From Castellaniella sp049671645 (GTDB lineage: Bacteria; Pseudomonadota; Gammaproteobacteria; Burkholderiales; Burkholderiaceae_B), in NCBI RefSeq assembly GCF_049671645.1, contig NZ_JBATVG010000017.1, positions 13,165 through 77,164 of the forward strand: 64,000 nt of DNA, read 5' to 3'. The position numbers and the translations under genes were made by a program. Under the pieces are notes generated by a model. The model worked only from the letters and a program-made list of their open reading frames with translations. It had not been told where the DNA came from and did not search any database. Within the stretch, counting starts at the first letter, position 1. The number at the start of each line of letters is the position of its first letter. This document shows positions 27,485 through 36,357 of the stretch, in pieces.

Positions 27485-28399
27485 TCAACCCGCGTGACGG
27501 ATTCCTGGCAGCGTGTCGAAACACGTGCGCCGGGCCTGTTCCAGAAAGGCCTGTACATAAGCGGTATCCGTATCTTCCGTCCGGATGCCGGCCTGCAGGG
27601 TGCGCCAGATGCCGTCATCCAGCCGGCAGATGTGCAGGCCGGGCAGGTCGCGATATTCCTCCAGCGCCCAACTGGGCAGAGCGGCCACACCGCGCCCGCT
27701 GGCGACCAGTTGCACGATCATCGGGGTCAGTTCCGCCGTGCGGATGCCTGCGGGCTCGATCCCGGCCGGGTCCAGGAATGCGGTGAAGACATCCAGCCGG
27801 CCGCGCTCCACAGGATAGGTGATCAGGATCTGGTCGCGCAGGTCCTCGGCTTCGATCCGGCGGGCCGTGCCCAGCGTCCCCTGGCTGGAAACCGCCAGCA
27901 CCAGTTCATAGGCGAACAGCGGGGCGTAGTGCACGCCGTCCAGCATCTCCGGGTCCGACGTGATCACCACGTCCAGGTCGCCTCGGCCCAGGGCGGGCAG
28001 GGGGGCGAAGGAAAATGCGGCCGACAGGTCCAGGGAAACTTCCGGCCAGTCTTTGCGGAAGGCGTCCAGGGTGGGCATCAGCCACTGGAAGCAGGAATGG
28101 CAATCGATGGCGACGTGCAGCCGCCCGGCCTGTCCCGCCGACAGGCGCCGCAACTCCAGTTCGGTCGCCCGGATGCGCGGCAGCACGTCTTCGGCCAGGG
28201 CCACCAGGCGCAAGCCCGCCGTGGTCAGCCGGGCGGGGCGCGTGCGCCGGTTCAGCAGCGGCGTTTGCAGGCGGACTTCCAGATCGCGCAACTGGTGCGA
28301 CAGGGCGGACTGCGTCAGGTGCAGGCGTTCGGCCGCTTCCTGCAGGCTGCCGCCGTCCCTGATGGCCAGCAAGGTTTCCAGATGCCGGACTTCTATCAT
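27485..28399 (-). CDS. metR: LysR-type regulator MetR
   Basis: Activator of methionine genes responding to homocysteine. N-terminal HTH (MIEVRHLETLLAIRDGGSLQ, then SALSHQLRDLE) and a LysR substrate-binding domain to residue 304; CHSCFQWLMPTLDAFRKDWP is characteristic of MetR. It is divergent from metE across about 100 bases containing a perfect TGAA-N5-TTCA site that overlaps its own start codon, suggesting autoregulation plus activation of metE. Confidence 0.95.
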   Translation of the reverse strand: MIEVRHLETLLAIRDGGSLQEAAERLHLTQSALSHQLRDLEVRLQTPLLNRRTRPARLTTAGLRLVALAEDVLPRIRATELELRRLSAGQAGRLHVAIDCHSCFQWLMPTLDAFRKDWPEVSLDLSAAFSFAPLPALGRGDLDVVITSDPEMLDGVHYAPLFAYELVLAVSSQGTLGTARRIEAEDLRDQILITYPVERGRLDVFTAFLDPAGIEPAGIRTAELTPMIVQLVASGRGVAALPSWALEEYRDLPGLHICRLDDGIWRTLQAGIRTEDTDTAYVQAFLEQARRTCFDTLPGIRHAG

Positions 28400-28411
28400 G
28401 AATTTCCTTCA
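28399..28411. promoter_or_regulatory. MetR-binding site
   Basis: TGAATTTCCTTCA matches the MetR consensus TGAA-N5-TTCA exactly. It overlaps the metR ATG and lies 91 bases upstream of the metE ATG. The rest of the metR-metE gap is AT-rich and should hold both promoters. Confidence 0.8.
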
Positions 28412-28501
28412 TGTTATGGGTGCGGGATTTGATTTTTTATTTTCATATCTCCCATGCACAATACTGTTCATTGAATATTTTTAATGTTATCAGGATTGAT
28501 C

Positions 28502-30799
28502 ATGACTGTAATTCATAATCTTGGCTTTCCGCGTATTGGCGCCGCTCGAGAACTGAAACGGGCGCAGGAAGCGTACTGGGCCGGCAAGGCCGATCGGGAC
28601 AGCCTGTTGGACGCCGGTCGCGAACTGAGGGCCCGCCATTGGCAGGTGCAGGCGCAGGCAGGCTTGCAATGGGTGCCGGTGGGCGATTTCGCCTGGTACG
28701 ACCATATTCTGGAATGGACCACCTTGCTGGGCGCGGTGCCGGCCCGCTTCGGCCAAGCGGACGACGCCCCTGTCGAGCTGGACACGCTGTTTCGCATGGC
28801 GCGCGGTCGCGCGCCGTCCGGCACCCCGGCGGCCGCCTGCGAAATGACCAAATGGTTCGATACCAACTACCACTACATCGTGCCGGAACTGCATCCGGGC
28901 CAGACCTACCGGATCGCGCGGGAGTCCCTGTTCGAGCAGGTGTCCGAGGCGCAGGCGCTGGGGCACCGCGCGCGCCCCGTGATCCCGGGGCCGCTGACCT
29001 GGTTGTGGCTGGGCAAGGGCGATGCCTTCGCACAGGGCGCCTCGGACACGGGCAAGCTCGCTTTGCTGGCGGCCTTGCTGCCTGTCTACGAGCAGGTGTT
29101 GCAGCGCCTGGCCGCGCAAGGGGTGGATTGGGTGCAGATCGACGAGCCGATCCTGGCGCTGGACCTGCCGCCCGCCTGGCGCAAAGCGTTCGCGGAGGTC
29201 TACGCCCGCCTGGCGGCGCAGGGCCCCAAGGTCCTGCTGGCCACCTATTTCGGCGGCCTGGGCGACAATCTGGAGACTGCCTGCGCATTGCCCGTGCAGG
29301 GGTTGCACGTGGACCTGGTCCGGGCGCCCGGGCAGTTGGAGGCGGTGCTGTCGGGCCTGCGGGACGATCAGGTGCTGTCGCTGGGGGTGATCGACGGGCG
29401 CAATGTCTGGCGCGCCGATCTGGACCGTGTCCACGCCCGGATCGAGGCCGCCGCTACCCGGCTGAAGGAACGGCTATGGCTGGCGCCATCGTGCTCCTTG
29501 CTGCACACCCCGATCGATCTGTCCCTGGAAACCGGGCTGGATGCCGAATTGCGCAGCTGGCTGTCCTTCGCCATCCAGAAGCTGGATGAACTGCATCTGC
29601 TGCAGGTTCTGGTCGATGGCGCGCCCGATGCCGAGGATCGGCTGGCGCTGGATGCGGCCCGCCAGGCCGTGCGCGATCGCATTGCGTCGACCCGCATCCA
29701 TCGGGCGGACGTGGCGGGCCGGCTGGCGGATTCCGCCGCGCTTGGCCGTGAGCGCACGCCATTTGCCCGGCGCATCCGCAGCCAGCAGCAGCGCCTGGGC
29801 CTGCCGGCCTTCCCGACCACCACGATCGGTTCCTTCCCGCAGACTCCGGACATCCGGGCGTTGCGCCGAGACTGGCGTTCCGGCGCCTTGGGCGACGCCG
29901 CTTATGAAAAGGCCATCCGCGAGGAAATCGAGCGCGTCATCCGCTTCCAGGAAGACATCGGCCTGGACGTGCTGGTGCACGGCGAGCCCGAGCGCAACGA
30001 CATGGTGGAATACTTCGGTGAGCTGCTGGCCGGCTTTGCCTTCACCGCGTATGGCTGGGTGCAGAGCTATGGGTCGCGCTGCGTCAAGCCGCCGCTGATC
30101 TATGGCGACGTGGCCCGCCTGGCGCCCATGACGGTCGGCTGGTCGTCCTATGCGCAATCCCTGACCGACAAACCGGTCAAGGGCATGCTGACCGGGCCGG
30201 TGACCATTCTGCAGTGGTCTTTCGTGCGCGACGACCAGCCGCGGGACCAGACCTGCCGCCAGATCGCCCTGGCCTTGCGCGACGAGGTCCAGGACCTGGA
30301 GCAGGCCGGGATCACCGTCATCCAGATCGACGAGCCTGCTTTCCGCGAGGGCCTGCCGCTGCGCCGGGGCGACTGGGCCGCCTACCTGGGCTGGGCCGTG
30401 GACAGCTTCCGCCTGTCCACCAGCGGGGTGCGCGACGACACGCAGATCCACACCCACATGTGTTATTCGGAATTCAACGACATCATCCAGGCGATCGCCG
30501 CCATGGATGCGGACGTGATCACCATCGAAACGTCGCGCTCGAACATGGAGCTGCTGGGCGCGTTCGAGGACTTCGCCTATCCGAACGACATCGGCCCCGG
30601 GGTGTATGACATCCATTCGCCCAATGTGCCCAAGGAAGACTGGATGGTGGACCTGATGCGCAGGGCGGCCCAGCGCCTGCCGGCCGAACGGTTGTGGGTC
30701 AATCCGGACTGCGGCCTGAAGACCCGCGCCTGGCCGGAGACGCGCGCGGCCCTGGAATCCATGGTGCATGCGGCCAGGACCCTGCGCGAGGCTGCCTGA
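28502..30799 (+). CDS. metE: cobalamin-independent methionine synthase
   Basis: Transfers methyl from methyl-tetrahydrofolate polyglutamate to homocysteine, a zinc enzyme; cytoplasmic. Starts MTVIHNLGFPRIGAARELK at ATG 28502; the frame continues to 28484 but this N-terminus fixes the start. Zinc ligands are visible: His652 and Cys654 in HTHMC and Cys737 in NPDCGLKTR (E. coli 641, 643, 726). The second barrel opens with TTTIGSFPQTPDIR. 765 residues, normal. Divergent from metR, which presumably activates it. Confidence 0.98.
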   Translation: MTVIHNLGFPRIGAARELKRAQEAYWAGKADRDSLLDAGRELRARHWQVQAQAGLQWVPVGDFAWYDHILEWTTLLGAVPARFGQADDAPVELDTLFRMARGRAPSGTPAAACEMTKWFDTNYHYIVPELHPGQTYRIARESLFEQVSEAQALGHRARPVIPGPLTWLWLGKGDAFAQGASDTGKLALLAALLPVYEQVLQRLAAQGVDWVQIDEPILALDLPPAWRKAFAEVYARLAAQGPKVLLATYFGGLGDNLETACALPVQGLHVDLVRAPGQLEAVLSGLRDDQVLSLGVIDGRNVWRADLDRVHARIEAAATRLKERLWLAPSCSLLHTPIDLSLETGLDAELRSWLSFAIQKLDELHLLQVLVDGAPDAEDRLALDAARQAVRDRIASTRIHRADVAGRLADSAALGRERTPFARRIRSQQQRLGLPAFPTTTIGSFPQTPDIRALRRDWRSGALGDAAYEKAIREEIERVIRFQEDIGLDVLVHGEPERNDMVEYFGELLAGFAFTAYGWVQSYGSRCVKPPLIYGDVARLAPMTVGWSSYAQSLTDKPVKGMLTGPVTILQWSFVRDDQPRDQTCRQIALALRDEVQDLEQAGITVIQIDEPAFREGLPLRRGDWAAYLGWAVDSFRLSTSGVRDDTQIHTHMCYSEFNDIIQAIAAMDADVITIETSRSNMELLGAFEDFAYPNDIGPGVYDIHSPNVPKEDWMVDLMRRAAQRLPAERLWVNPDCGLKTRAWPETRAALESMVHAARTLREAA

Positions 30800-30860
30800 C
30801 GGCCGCGCGGTGAAGCCGCCGGATCCTCCGCGCTGCGCCGGGCGCGGCGCGCGCATTCGG

Positions 30861-30888
30861 GCCCGCGCCGGCGGTTCTGGGCGCGGGC
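30861..30888 (+). terminator. GC-rich hairpin after metE
   Basis: GCCCGCGCC (30861-30869) pairs with GGCGCGGGC (30880-30888) across a 10-base loop, followed by only TTC. It is a weak candidate terminator for metE, about 60 bases after its stop. Confidence 0.5.
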
Positions 30889-30890
30889 TT

Positions 30891-30919
30891 CATAAGCGGA
30901 TGCTTATGCACGGTATAAT
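30891..30919 (+). promoter_or_regulatory. operator palindrome and -10 box upstream of the DUF2889 gene
   Basis: CATAAGC-GGAT-GCTTATG (30891-30908) is a perfect 7-bp inverted repeat with a 4-base centre, followed six bases later by TATAAT (30914-30919). The palindrome covers the -35 position, where no good hexamer is seen, so it looks like the site of an activator or a repressor for the DUF2889-sucCD group. A further inverted pair (CGAAAGG 30920-30926, CCTTTCG 30953-30959) spans the leader. Confidence 0.6.
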
Positions 30920-30966
30920 CGAAAGGTTAAACAGATTCTGGCTTCGTTCTAGCCTTTCGCATTCCC

Positions 30967-31527
30967 ATGCCCTTGTCCGCGCCGGCGTGCCCCCGTCAAC
31001 CCTTGCATACGCGATCCATTCGCGTGCAGTCCTATGCCCGGGACGACGGTCTGTGGGACCTGGAAGCCGAGCTCATCGATACCAAGGCCTACGACTTTCC
31101 GATGCATGATGGGCACGTCCATGCGGCGGGCTCCCCGATCCATCACATGCACCTGCGCATCACCATCGATGCGCAATTCACCATCACGGACGCGCAGGCT
31201 GCCTACGATGCGGCGCCCTACGGCGAATTCTGCAGCGCCATCGCCCCCGATTATCGGGATCTGATCGGCCTGAATCTGCTCAACCAGTTCCGCAAGCACG
31301 TGCGCGAGCGCTTCGGCCGCACGGCCGGCTGCACGCACGTCACCGAACTCACCAACGTTCTGCCCACGGCGGCCGTCCAGACCATGGCGGGCCGGCGGCG
31401 GCAGAATCCAGACGGCCAGCGCCCCTTCCAGCTGGACGGCTGCCACGCGCTCCGGGTGGATGGGCCGGTGGTGCGCAAGCATTACGCGCCCTGGTATGTC
31501 CCCTCGGATCCGCATCATGAAGGCTAG
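30967..31527 (+). CDS. DUF2889 family protein
   Basis: 186-residue cytoplasmic protein of unknown function. Family-like segments: RDDGLWDLEAELIDTKAYDF, HHMHLRITID, and the CTHVTELTNVLPTAAVQTM stretch with Cys and His. The start ATG 30967 has no ribosome-binding site; the leader is very short if the -10 at 30914 is used. It precedes sucC by 78 bases in the same direction and could be cotranscribed. Role in the TCA region is unknown. Confidence 0.85.
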   Translation: MPLSAPACPRQPLHTRSIRVQSYARDDGLWDLEAELIDTKAYDFPMHDGHVHAAGSPIHHMHLRITIDAQFTITDAQAAYDAAPYGEFCSAIAPDYRDLIGLNLLNQFRKHVRERFGRTAGCTHVTELTNVLPTAAVQTMAGRRRQNPDGQRPFQLDGCHALRVDGPVVRKHYAPWYVPSDPHHEG

Positions 31528-31605
31528 ACTTCCGGGCCTGGCCCAGGCCTGTGGTCCGAAACGGCCCGCGGGTGGTTTTCTTTTTTCTTCACTGACAGGT
31601 AACTC

Positions 31606-32766
31606 ATGAAAATTCACGAATATCAAGGCAAGGAATTGCTGAAGAAGTTTGGCGTGACTGTCCCGCGTGGCATCCCCGCGTTTTCGGTCGACGAGGCCGT
31701 GGCCGCGGCTGAAAAGCTGGGCGGGCCCGTCTGGGTCGTCAAGGCGCAGATCCATGCCGGTGGTCGTGGAAAGGGCGGCGGCGTGAAGCTGGCCAAGTCG
31801 CTCGACGAGGTCAGGACTTTGGCCGGCCAGATCCTGGGCATGCAGTTGATCACGCACCAGACCGGCCCGGAAGGCCAGAAAGTGCGCCGCCTGTACATTG
31901 AGGACGGCGCCGACATCCAGAAGGAATACTACCTGTCCGTCGTGACCGACCGCGCCACCCAGAAAGTGGCCTTCATCGCGTCGAGCGAGGGCGGCATGGA
32001 CATCGAGGAAGTCGCCCATTCCTCCCCCGAGAAGATCATCACCGTGCAGGTCAATCCCCTGACGGGTTTCTCTCAAGCCGATGGCGACACGCTGGCCAAG
32101 GGTGTCGGCATGCCCGCCGATTCCGTGGCCCAGTTCATCGACGTGTGCCAGAAGCTCTACACGTGCTACATGGAAACCGATGCCTCGCTGGTTGAAATCA
32201 ACCCCCTGAATCGCGACAGCAAGGGCAACATCATCGCCCTCGACGCGAAGTTCAACTTCGATTCCAACGCGCTGTTCCGCCACCCCGAAATCGTCGAATA
32301 CCGCGACCTGGACGAGGAAGATCCCGCCGAGATCGAGGCCAGCAAATTCGACCTGGCCTATATCCAGCTGGACGGCAACATCGGCTGCCTGGTCAATGGC
32401 GCGGGCCTGGCCATGGCGACCATGGACACGATCAAGCTCTTTGGCGGCGAGCCGGCCAACTTCCTGGACGTGGGCGGTGGCGCCACGGCGGAAAAGGTCA
32501 CCGAAGCCTTCAAGATCATGCTCAAGAACAAGGGTGTCAAGGCCATCCTGGTCAACATCTTCGGCGGCATCATGCGCTGCGACGTGATCGCGGAAGGCGT
32601 GATCGCGGCCTGCAAGGCGGTCAACCTCAGCGTGCCGCTGGTGGTCCGCATGCGCGGCACCAACGAAGAACAGGGCAAGAAGATGCTGGCGGCCTCGGGC
32701 CTGCCCATCATCAGCGCTGACACCATGGCCGAAGCCGCGACCGCTGCCGTCGCCGCTGCGAAATAA
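31606..32766 (+). CDS. sucC: succinyl-CoA synthetase beta subunit
   Basis: With SucD converts succinyl-CoA to succinate with ATP/GTP formation in the TCA cycle. ATP-grasp N-terminus MKIHEYQGKELLKKFGV, VVKAQIHAGGRGKGGGVKLA nucleotide loop, and ligase motif GGIMRCDVIAEGV with the succinyl-CoA side. 386 residues, standard. Start ATG 31606 follows GACAGGTAACTC. sucD follows after 19 bases. Confidence 0.98.
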   Translation: MKIHEYQGKELLKKFGVTVPRGIPAFSVDEAVAAAEKLGGPVWVVKAQIHAGGRGKGGGVKLAKSLDEVRTLAGQILGMQLITHQTGPEGQKVRRLYIEDGADIQKEYYLSVVTDRATQKVAFIASSEGGMDIEEVAHSSPEKIITVQVNPLTGFSQADGDTLAKGVGMPADSVAQFIDVCQKLYTCYMETDASLVEINPLNRDSKGNIIALDAKFNFDSNALFRHPEIVEYRDLDEEDPAEIEASKFDLAYIQLDGNIGCLVNGAGLAMATMDTIKLFGGEPANFLDVGGGATAEKVTEAFKIMLKNKGVKAILVNIFGGIMRCDVIAEGVIAACKAVNLSVPLVVRMRGTNEEQGKKMLAASGLPIISADTMAEAATAAVAAAK

Positions 32767-32785
32767 GCATTACAGGGAATAGAAC

Positions 32786-33667
32786 ATGTCGATTCTGATC
32801 AACAAGGACACCAAGGTCATCACCCAGGGGATCACCGGCAAGACCGGTCAGTTCCATACCCGCATGTGCCGTGAGTACGCCAACGGCCAGGCCGCGTTCG
32901 TCGCCGGGGTGCACCCGAAAAAGGCCGGCCAGGACTTCGAGGGCGTTCCCATCTACGCTTCCGTGAAGGACGCCAAATCGGCCACGGGCGCGACCGTCTC
33001 CGTCATCTACGTGCCGCCCGCGGGCGCCGCGGCCGCCATCTGGGAGGCCGTCGAGGCCGATCTGGATCTGGCGATCTGCATCACCGAAGGCATTCCCGTG
33101 CGCGACATGCTGGAAGTGCGCAACCGCATGCGGGCTGAAAACCGCAAGACCCTGCTTCTGGGCCCCAACTGCCCGGGCCTGATCACGCCCGACGAAATCA
33201 AGATCGGCATCATGCCGGGCCACATCCACCGCAAGGGCCGCATCGGCATCGTCAGCCGTTCCGGCACCTTGACCTACGAAGCCGTGGCTCAGGTCACGGA
33301 ACTCGGCCTGGGCCAGTCCAGCGCCGTGGGTATCGGCGGCGATCCGATCAATGGTCTGAAGCACATCGACGTGCTGAAGATGTTCAATGACGATCCGGAC
33401 ACGGATGCGGTCATCATGATCGGCGAAATCGGCGGCCCCGACGAAGTCAACGCGGCTCAGTGGGCCAAGGACAACATGAAAAAGCCCGTGGTCGGCTTCA
33501 TCGCGGGCGTCACCGCCCCGGCCGGCAAGCGCATGGGTCACGCCGGCGCCCTGATTTCGGGCGGCGCCGACACGGCCGATGCCAAGCTGGAAATCATGGA
33601 AGCCTGCGGGATCCGCACGACGCGCAATCCCTCGGAAATGGGCAAGCTGCTCAAAACCGTGCTGTAA
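32786..33667 (+). CDS. sucD: succinyl-CoA synthetase alpha subunit
   Basis: Carries the CoA-binding domain and phospho-histidine of succinyl-CoA synthetase. TQGITGKTGQFHTRMC is the CoA-binding loop; GPNCPGLI, then the active-site region GHAGALISGGADTADAKLE with the catalytic His. 293 residues, usual length. ATG 32786 after ACAGGGAATAGAAC. Last gene before a strong terminator at 33711. Confidence 0.98.
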   Translation: MSILINKDTKVITQGITGKTGQFHTRMCREYANGQAAFVAGVHPKKAGQDFEGVPIYASVKDAKSATGATVSVIYVPPAGAAAAIWEAVEADLDLAICITEGIPVRDMLEVRNRMRAENRKTLLLGPNCPGLITPDEIKIGIMPGHIHRKGRIGIVSRSGTLTYEAVAQVTELGLGQSSAVGIGGDPINGLKHIDVLKMFNDDPDTDAVIMIGEIGGPDEVNAAQWAKDNMKKPVVGFIAGVTAPAGKRMGHAGALISGGADTADAKLEIMEACGIRTTRNPSEMGKLLKTVL

Positions 33668-33710
33668 TGTTCTCGTGCTGACGAGGCGCCAGGCCTTGCC
33701 TGGCCCTCGT

Positions 33711-33743
33711 GTGAAAAAGGCCCGCCAGGCGGGCCTTTTTCAC
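33711..33743 (+). terminator. rho-independent terminator after sucD
   Basis: GTGAAAAAGGCCCGC and GCGGGCCTTTTTCAC form a perfect 15-bp stem with loop CAG, the right arm containing five T. It lies 43 bases after the sucD stop and isolates the TCA genes from the TerC gene. Confidence 0.92.
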
Positions 33744-33811
33744 GGCCGCGTCGTTCCCGCCGAGGGGTGGGCGCGGCCTGTCCATGGATTCAAAAGAATA
33801 GGATTTCAGAC

Positions 33812-34525
33812 ATGCTGCTGGCTTGGCTGGAGCAACTGCATTGGGGAGCGGTGCTGCAGATTGTCCTCATTGATATTTTGCTGGGGGGCGACAATGCCGT
33901 CGTGATTGCCCTGGCGTGCCGCAAACTGGAACACCGGCGCCGCCTGCAGGGCATTTTATGGGGTACGGCCGGGGCCATCGTGCTGCGGGTCACCCTGATC
34001 GCCTTTGCCTTGGCGCTGCTGACGGTGCCCTATCTGAAGATCGCGGGCGCCGTCCTGCTGCTGTGGATCGGCATCAAACTGATGCAGCCCGACGATGAAA
34101 CCCACGACTCAGTGACCGGCGCGACGTCGATCTGGGCGGCCGTGCGCACGATCATTGTGGCGGATTTCATCATGAGCCTGGATAATGTCGTGGCCATCGC
34201 AGCCGCGGCCCAGAACACCATTGCGGACCACCAGGTTCTGTACGTGGCTTTCGGCCTGTTGCTCAGCGTGCCCATCATCGTCTGGGGCAGCACCCTGGTG
34301 CTCAAGCTCATCGATCGTTTCCCGCTCCTGGTCACGTTCGGGGCGGGGCTGCTGGGCTGGATCGCCGGCGGCATGCTGGTCACGGACATCGCTCTGGACC
34401 CTTGGCTGGGCCGGGTGGATGCGCCGGTCGGATTGATCGCGGAAATTGCCGGTGCGGCGCTGGTCGTGGCGGCGGGCCTGTGGTGGGCGCGGCGTCGTTC
34501 GGCGCGGACGCAGGCACAGGAATAG
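33812..34525 (+). CDS. TerC-family membrane protein (YjbE type)
   Basis: Inner-membrane protein with about seven membrane segments, 237 residues. TerC marks: DILLGGDNAVVIALACR in TM1 and FIMSLDNVVAIAAA in TM4, each with the acidic-Asn pair expected to bind metal. Family members are linked to metal (Mn2+) export or metalation of exported proteins, and some to tellurite resistance; the substrate is not known here. ATG 33812 chosen at the start of TM1; the frame extends back to 33767. Shares direction with the 31-residue ORF and hemC. Confidence 0.92.
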   Translation: MLLAWLEQLHWGAVLQIVLIDILLGGDNAVVIALACRKLEHRRRLQGILWGTAGAIVLRVTLIAFALALLTVPYLKIAGAVLLLWIGIKLMQPDDETHDSVTGATSIWAAVRTIIVADFIMSLDNVVAIAAAAQNTIADHQVLYVAFGLLLSVPIIVWGSTLVLKLIDRFPLLVTFGAGLLGWIAGGMLVTDIALDPWLGRVDAPVGLIAEIAGAALVVAAGLWWARRRSARTQAQE

Positions 34526-34534
34526 GTTTTGCCC

Positions 34535-34630
34535 ATGAAATTGAAACGTCCCTCTTTGCTTCAGGTTCTGGTGGCGTTGGCCGCCATTGGCCTGATTGCC
34601 CGTTTGCTGCTTTCCAGGATAACGCTGTGA
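34535..34630 (+). CDS. 31-residue putative membrane peptide between TerC gene and hemC
   Basis: ATG 34535 to TGA 34628-34630. It begins MKLKRPSLLQVLVALAAIGL, i.e. a basic start and one hydrophobic segment to about residue 26, then SRITL. AGGAATAGG lies upstream. Its stop overlaps the hemC ATG by one base (TGATG), so its translation would feed directly into hemC. It could be a real small membrane protein or a leader for coupling; no family recognised. Confidence 0.55.
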   Translation: MKLKRPSLLQVLVALAAIGLIARLLLSRITL

Positions 34631-35562
34631 TGCCTTCCACCCCTGAAAAACTCGTGATTGCCACGCGGGCCAGCCGCCTGGCGCTATGGCAGGCTCGTCA
34701 TGTGCAGGACCGCCTGCGACAGTTGTACCCGGACTGCCGGGTGGAACTGCTGGAAATGACCACGCGAGGCGACCAGATCCTGGATCGCACCCTGTCCAAG
34801 GTCGGCGGCAAGGGGCTGTTCGTCAAAGAGCTGGAAACCGCGCTGCTCGATGGGCGCGCGGACCTGGCCGTGCATTCCCTGAAAGACGTGCCCGTCGAGC
34901 TGCACGATCCTTTTACGCTGGCCGCGATCCTGGACCGGGCCGATCCCTGCGACGCGCTGGTGTCCAACACCGCCGCCAGCCTGGATGACCTGCCGGCCGG
35001 AGCCGTCGTGGGGACATCCAGCCTGCGCCGCGAAGCGCAATTGCGGGCCCGGTATCCCGAATTGGTGGTCAAGCCCCTGCGCGGCAATCTGGATACTCGC
35101 TTGTCCAAGCTGGACCGGGGCGATTATGCCGCCATCGTGCTGGCGGCCGCCGGCCTGCAGCGCCTGGGGTTGGGGGATCGGGTCCGGGCCACGCTGCCTG
35201 TGGATCTCAGCCTGCCGGCGGCCGGGCAAGGCGCCCTGGGCATCGAAACCTTGGCGGCGCGGACGGATCTCCGCGCCTGGCTCGCGCCGCTGGCCAGTGC
35301 GGATACCACGGCCTGCGCCCTGGCGGAACGCGCCGTGTCCCGTGCTTTGGGGGGGTCGTGCCAGGTGCCTCTGGCGGCTTATGCCGTGTTGCAGGCCGAT
35401 GGCCTGTGGCTGCGGGCGCTGGTCGCCGAGCCGGATGGCAGCCGGGTGCTGCGGGCCCAAGGGCGGGGTGCCGCCGATCAGGCGCAGGCGCTGGGCGCTG
35501 CGGTGGCGCAGGACCTTCTGGGCCAAGGCGCCAGCGACATCCTGGCTCGCTTATCCGTCTGA
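34630..35562 (+). CDS. hemC: porphobilinogen deaminase
   Basis: Polymerises four porphobilinogen units to hydroxymethylbilane in heme synthesis. N-terminus LVIATRASRLALWQARHV, substrate loop GGKGLFVKELE and HSLKDVP, and the dipyrromethane-cofactor Cys244 in GGSCQVPL. 310 residues, normal. Start ATG 34630 overlaps the stop of the 31-residue ORF. hemD follows after 4 bases. Confidence 0.98.
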   Translation: MPSTPEKLVIATRASRLALWQARHVQDRLRQLYPDCRVELLEMTTRGDQILDRTLSKVGGKGLFVKELETALLDGRADLAVHSLKDVPVELHDPFTLAAILDRADPCDALVSNTAASLDDLPAGAVVGTSSLRREAQLRARYPELVVKPLRGNLDTRLSKLDRGDYAAIVLAAAGLQRLGLGDRVRATLPVDLSLPAAGQGALGIETLAARTDLRAWLAPLASADTTACALAERAVSRALGGSCQVPLAAYAVLQADGLWLRALVAEPDGSRVLRAQGRGAADQAQALGAAVAQDLLGQGASDILARLSV

Positions 35563-35566
35563 CCCC

Positions 35567-36349
35567 ATGAATGACCAGCCATCCGCCGTCCAGGTGCTGC
35601 TGACGCGCCCCAGGGGGCGCAACGAAGCGCTGGCGCAGGCGCTGTGCCAGGCGGGGCTGGCGGTCACCGAGGCTCCCGCCCTGGCCATTGAATGGCTGGA
35701 CACTCCGCGTCCGCCCGCGCACCCCGGAAACCTGTTCATTTTTGTCAGCGGGCAGGCGGTTGCCGCATATTTTTCGGTCCAGGCGGCCCCTTGGCCGCCC
35801 GATGCCTGGGCCGGGGCCGTAGGGGATGCCACGGCCCAGGCCTTGCGGGCGCACGTGCCGCCGGCCCGGATTCTATCCCCCGCCGATGATCTGCCTCCCG
35901 ATTCCGAGTCCTTGCTGGCGATGATCCAGTCGCAGGCCTTGCCGGCAGGGCGGGCGCACATCCTGCGGGCGCAGCAGGGCCGGGATTGGCTGGCGGATCG
36001 GTTGCGCCAACTGGGTTGGCAGGTGACGTGCCATGCCTTGTACCGGCGTGATCCCTGTTTGTGGGATGCCGCCATCTGCGCCCGGCTGGCGGCCCCGGAA
36101 CCTTTGGTGCTGCTGTTGACCAGCCTGGAGGCGCTGACGGCGATCGAGGCCAGCCTGCAGGCCTGCGGGCTGGACTGGCCGCGGGTCTTGCACGTGGTCA
36201 CGCTGCACGAACGCATCGCGCGCCGTTTACAATATCGGTACGCTGACCGGCCGGATGGGGTGTTGCACGTCACGCTCAGCAGTCCCGATGGGGCTGCCTT
36301 GTTTCAGGCTATAGTGGCAGCATCCCGACAGCTTTCCCGAAGGACCTGA
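35567..36349 (+). CDS. hemD: uroporphyrinogen-III synthase
   Basis: Cyclises hydroxymethylbilane with D-ring inversion. The family is poorly conserved; the opening VQVLLTRPRGRNEALAQALC and the middle ARILSPADDLPPDSESLLAM plus ILRAQQGRDWLADRLRQLGW fit HemD. 260 residues. Identification rests as much on position: hemC ends 4 bases upstream and hemX begins 8 bases downstream. Confidence 0.93.
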   Translation: MNDQPSAVQVLLTRPRGRNEALAQALCQAGLAVTEAPALAIEWLDTPRPPAHPGNLFIFVSGQAVAAYFSVQAAPWPPDAWAGAVGDATAQALRAHVPPARILSPADDLPPDSESLLAMIQSQALPAGRAHILRAQQGRDWLADRLRQLGWQVTCHALYRRDPCLWDAAICARLAAPEPLVLLLTSLEALTAIEASLQACGLDWPRVLHVVTLHERIARRLQYRYADRPDGVLHVTLSSPDGAALFQAIVAASRQLSRRT

Positions 36350-36357
36350 ACGCCGTC

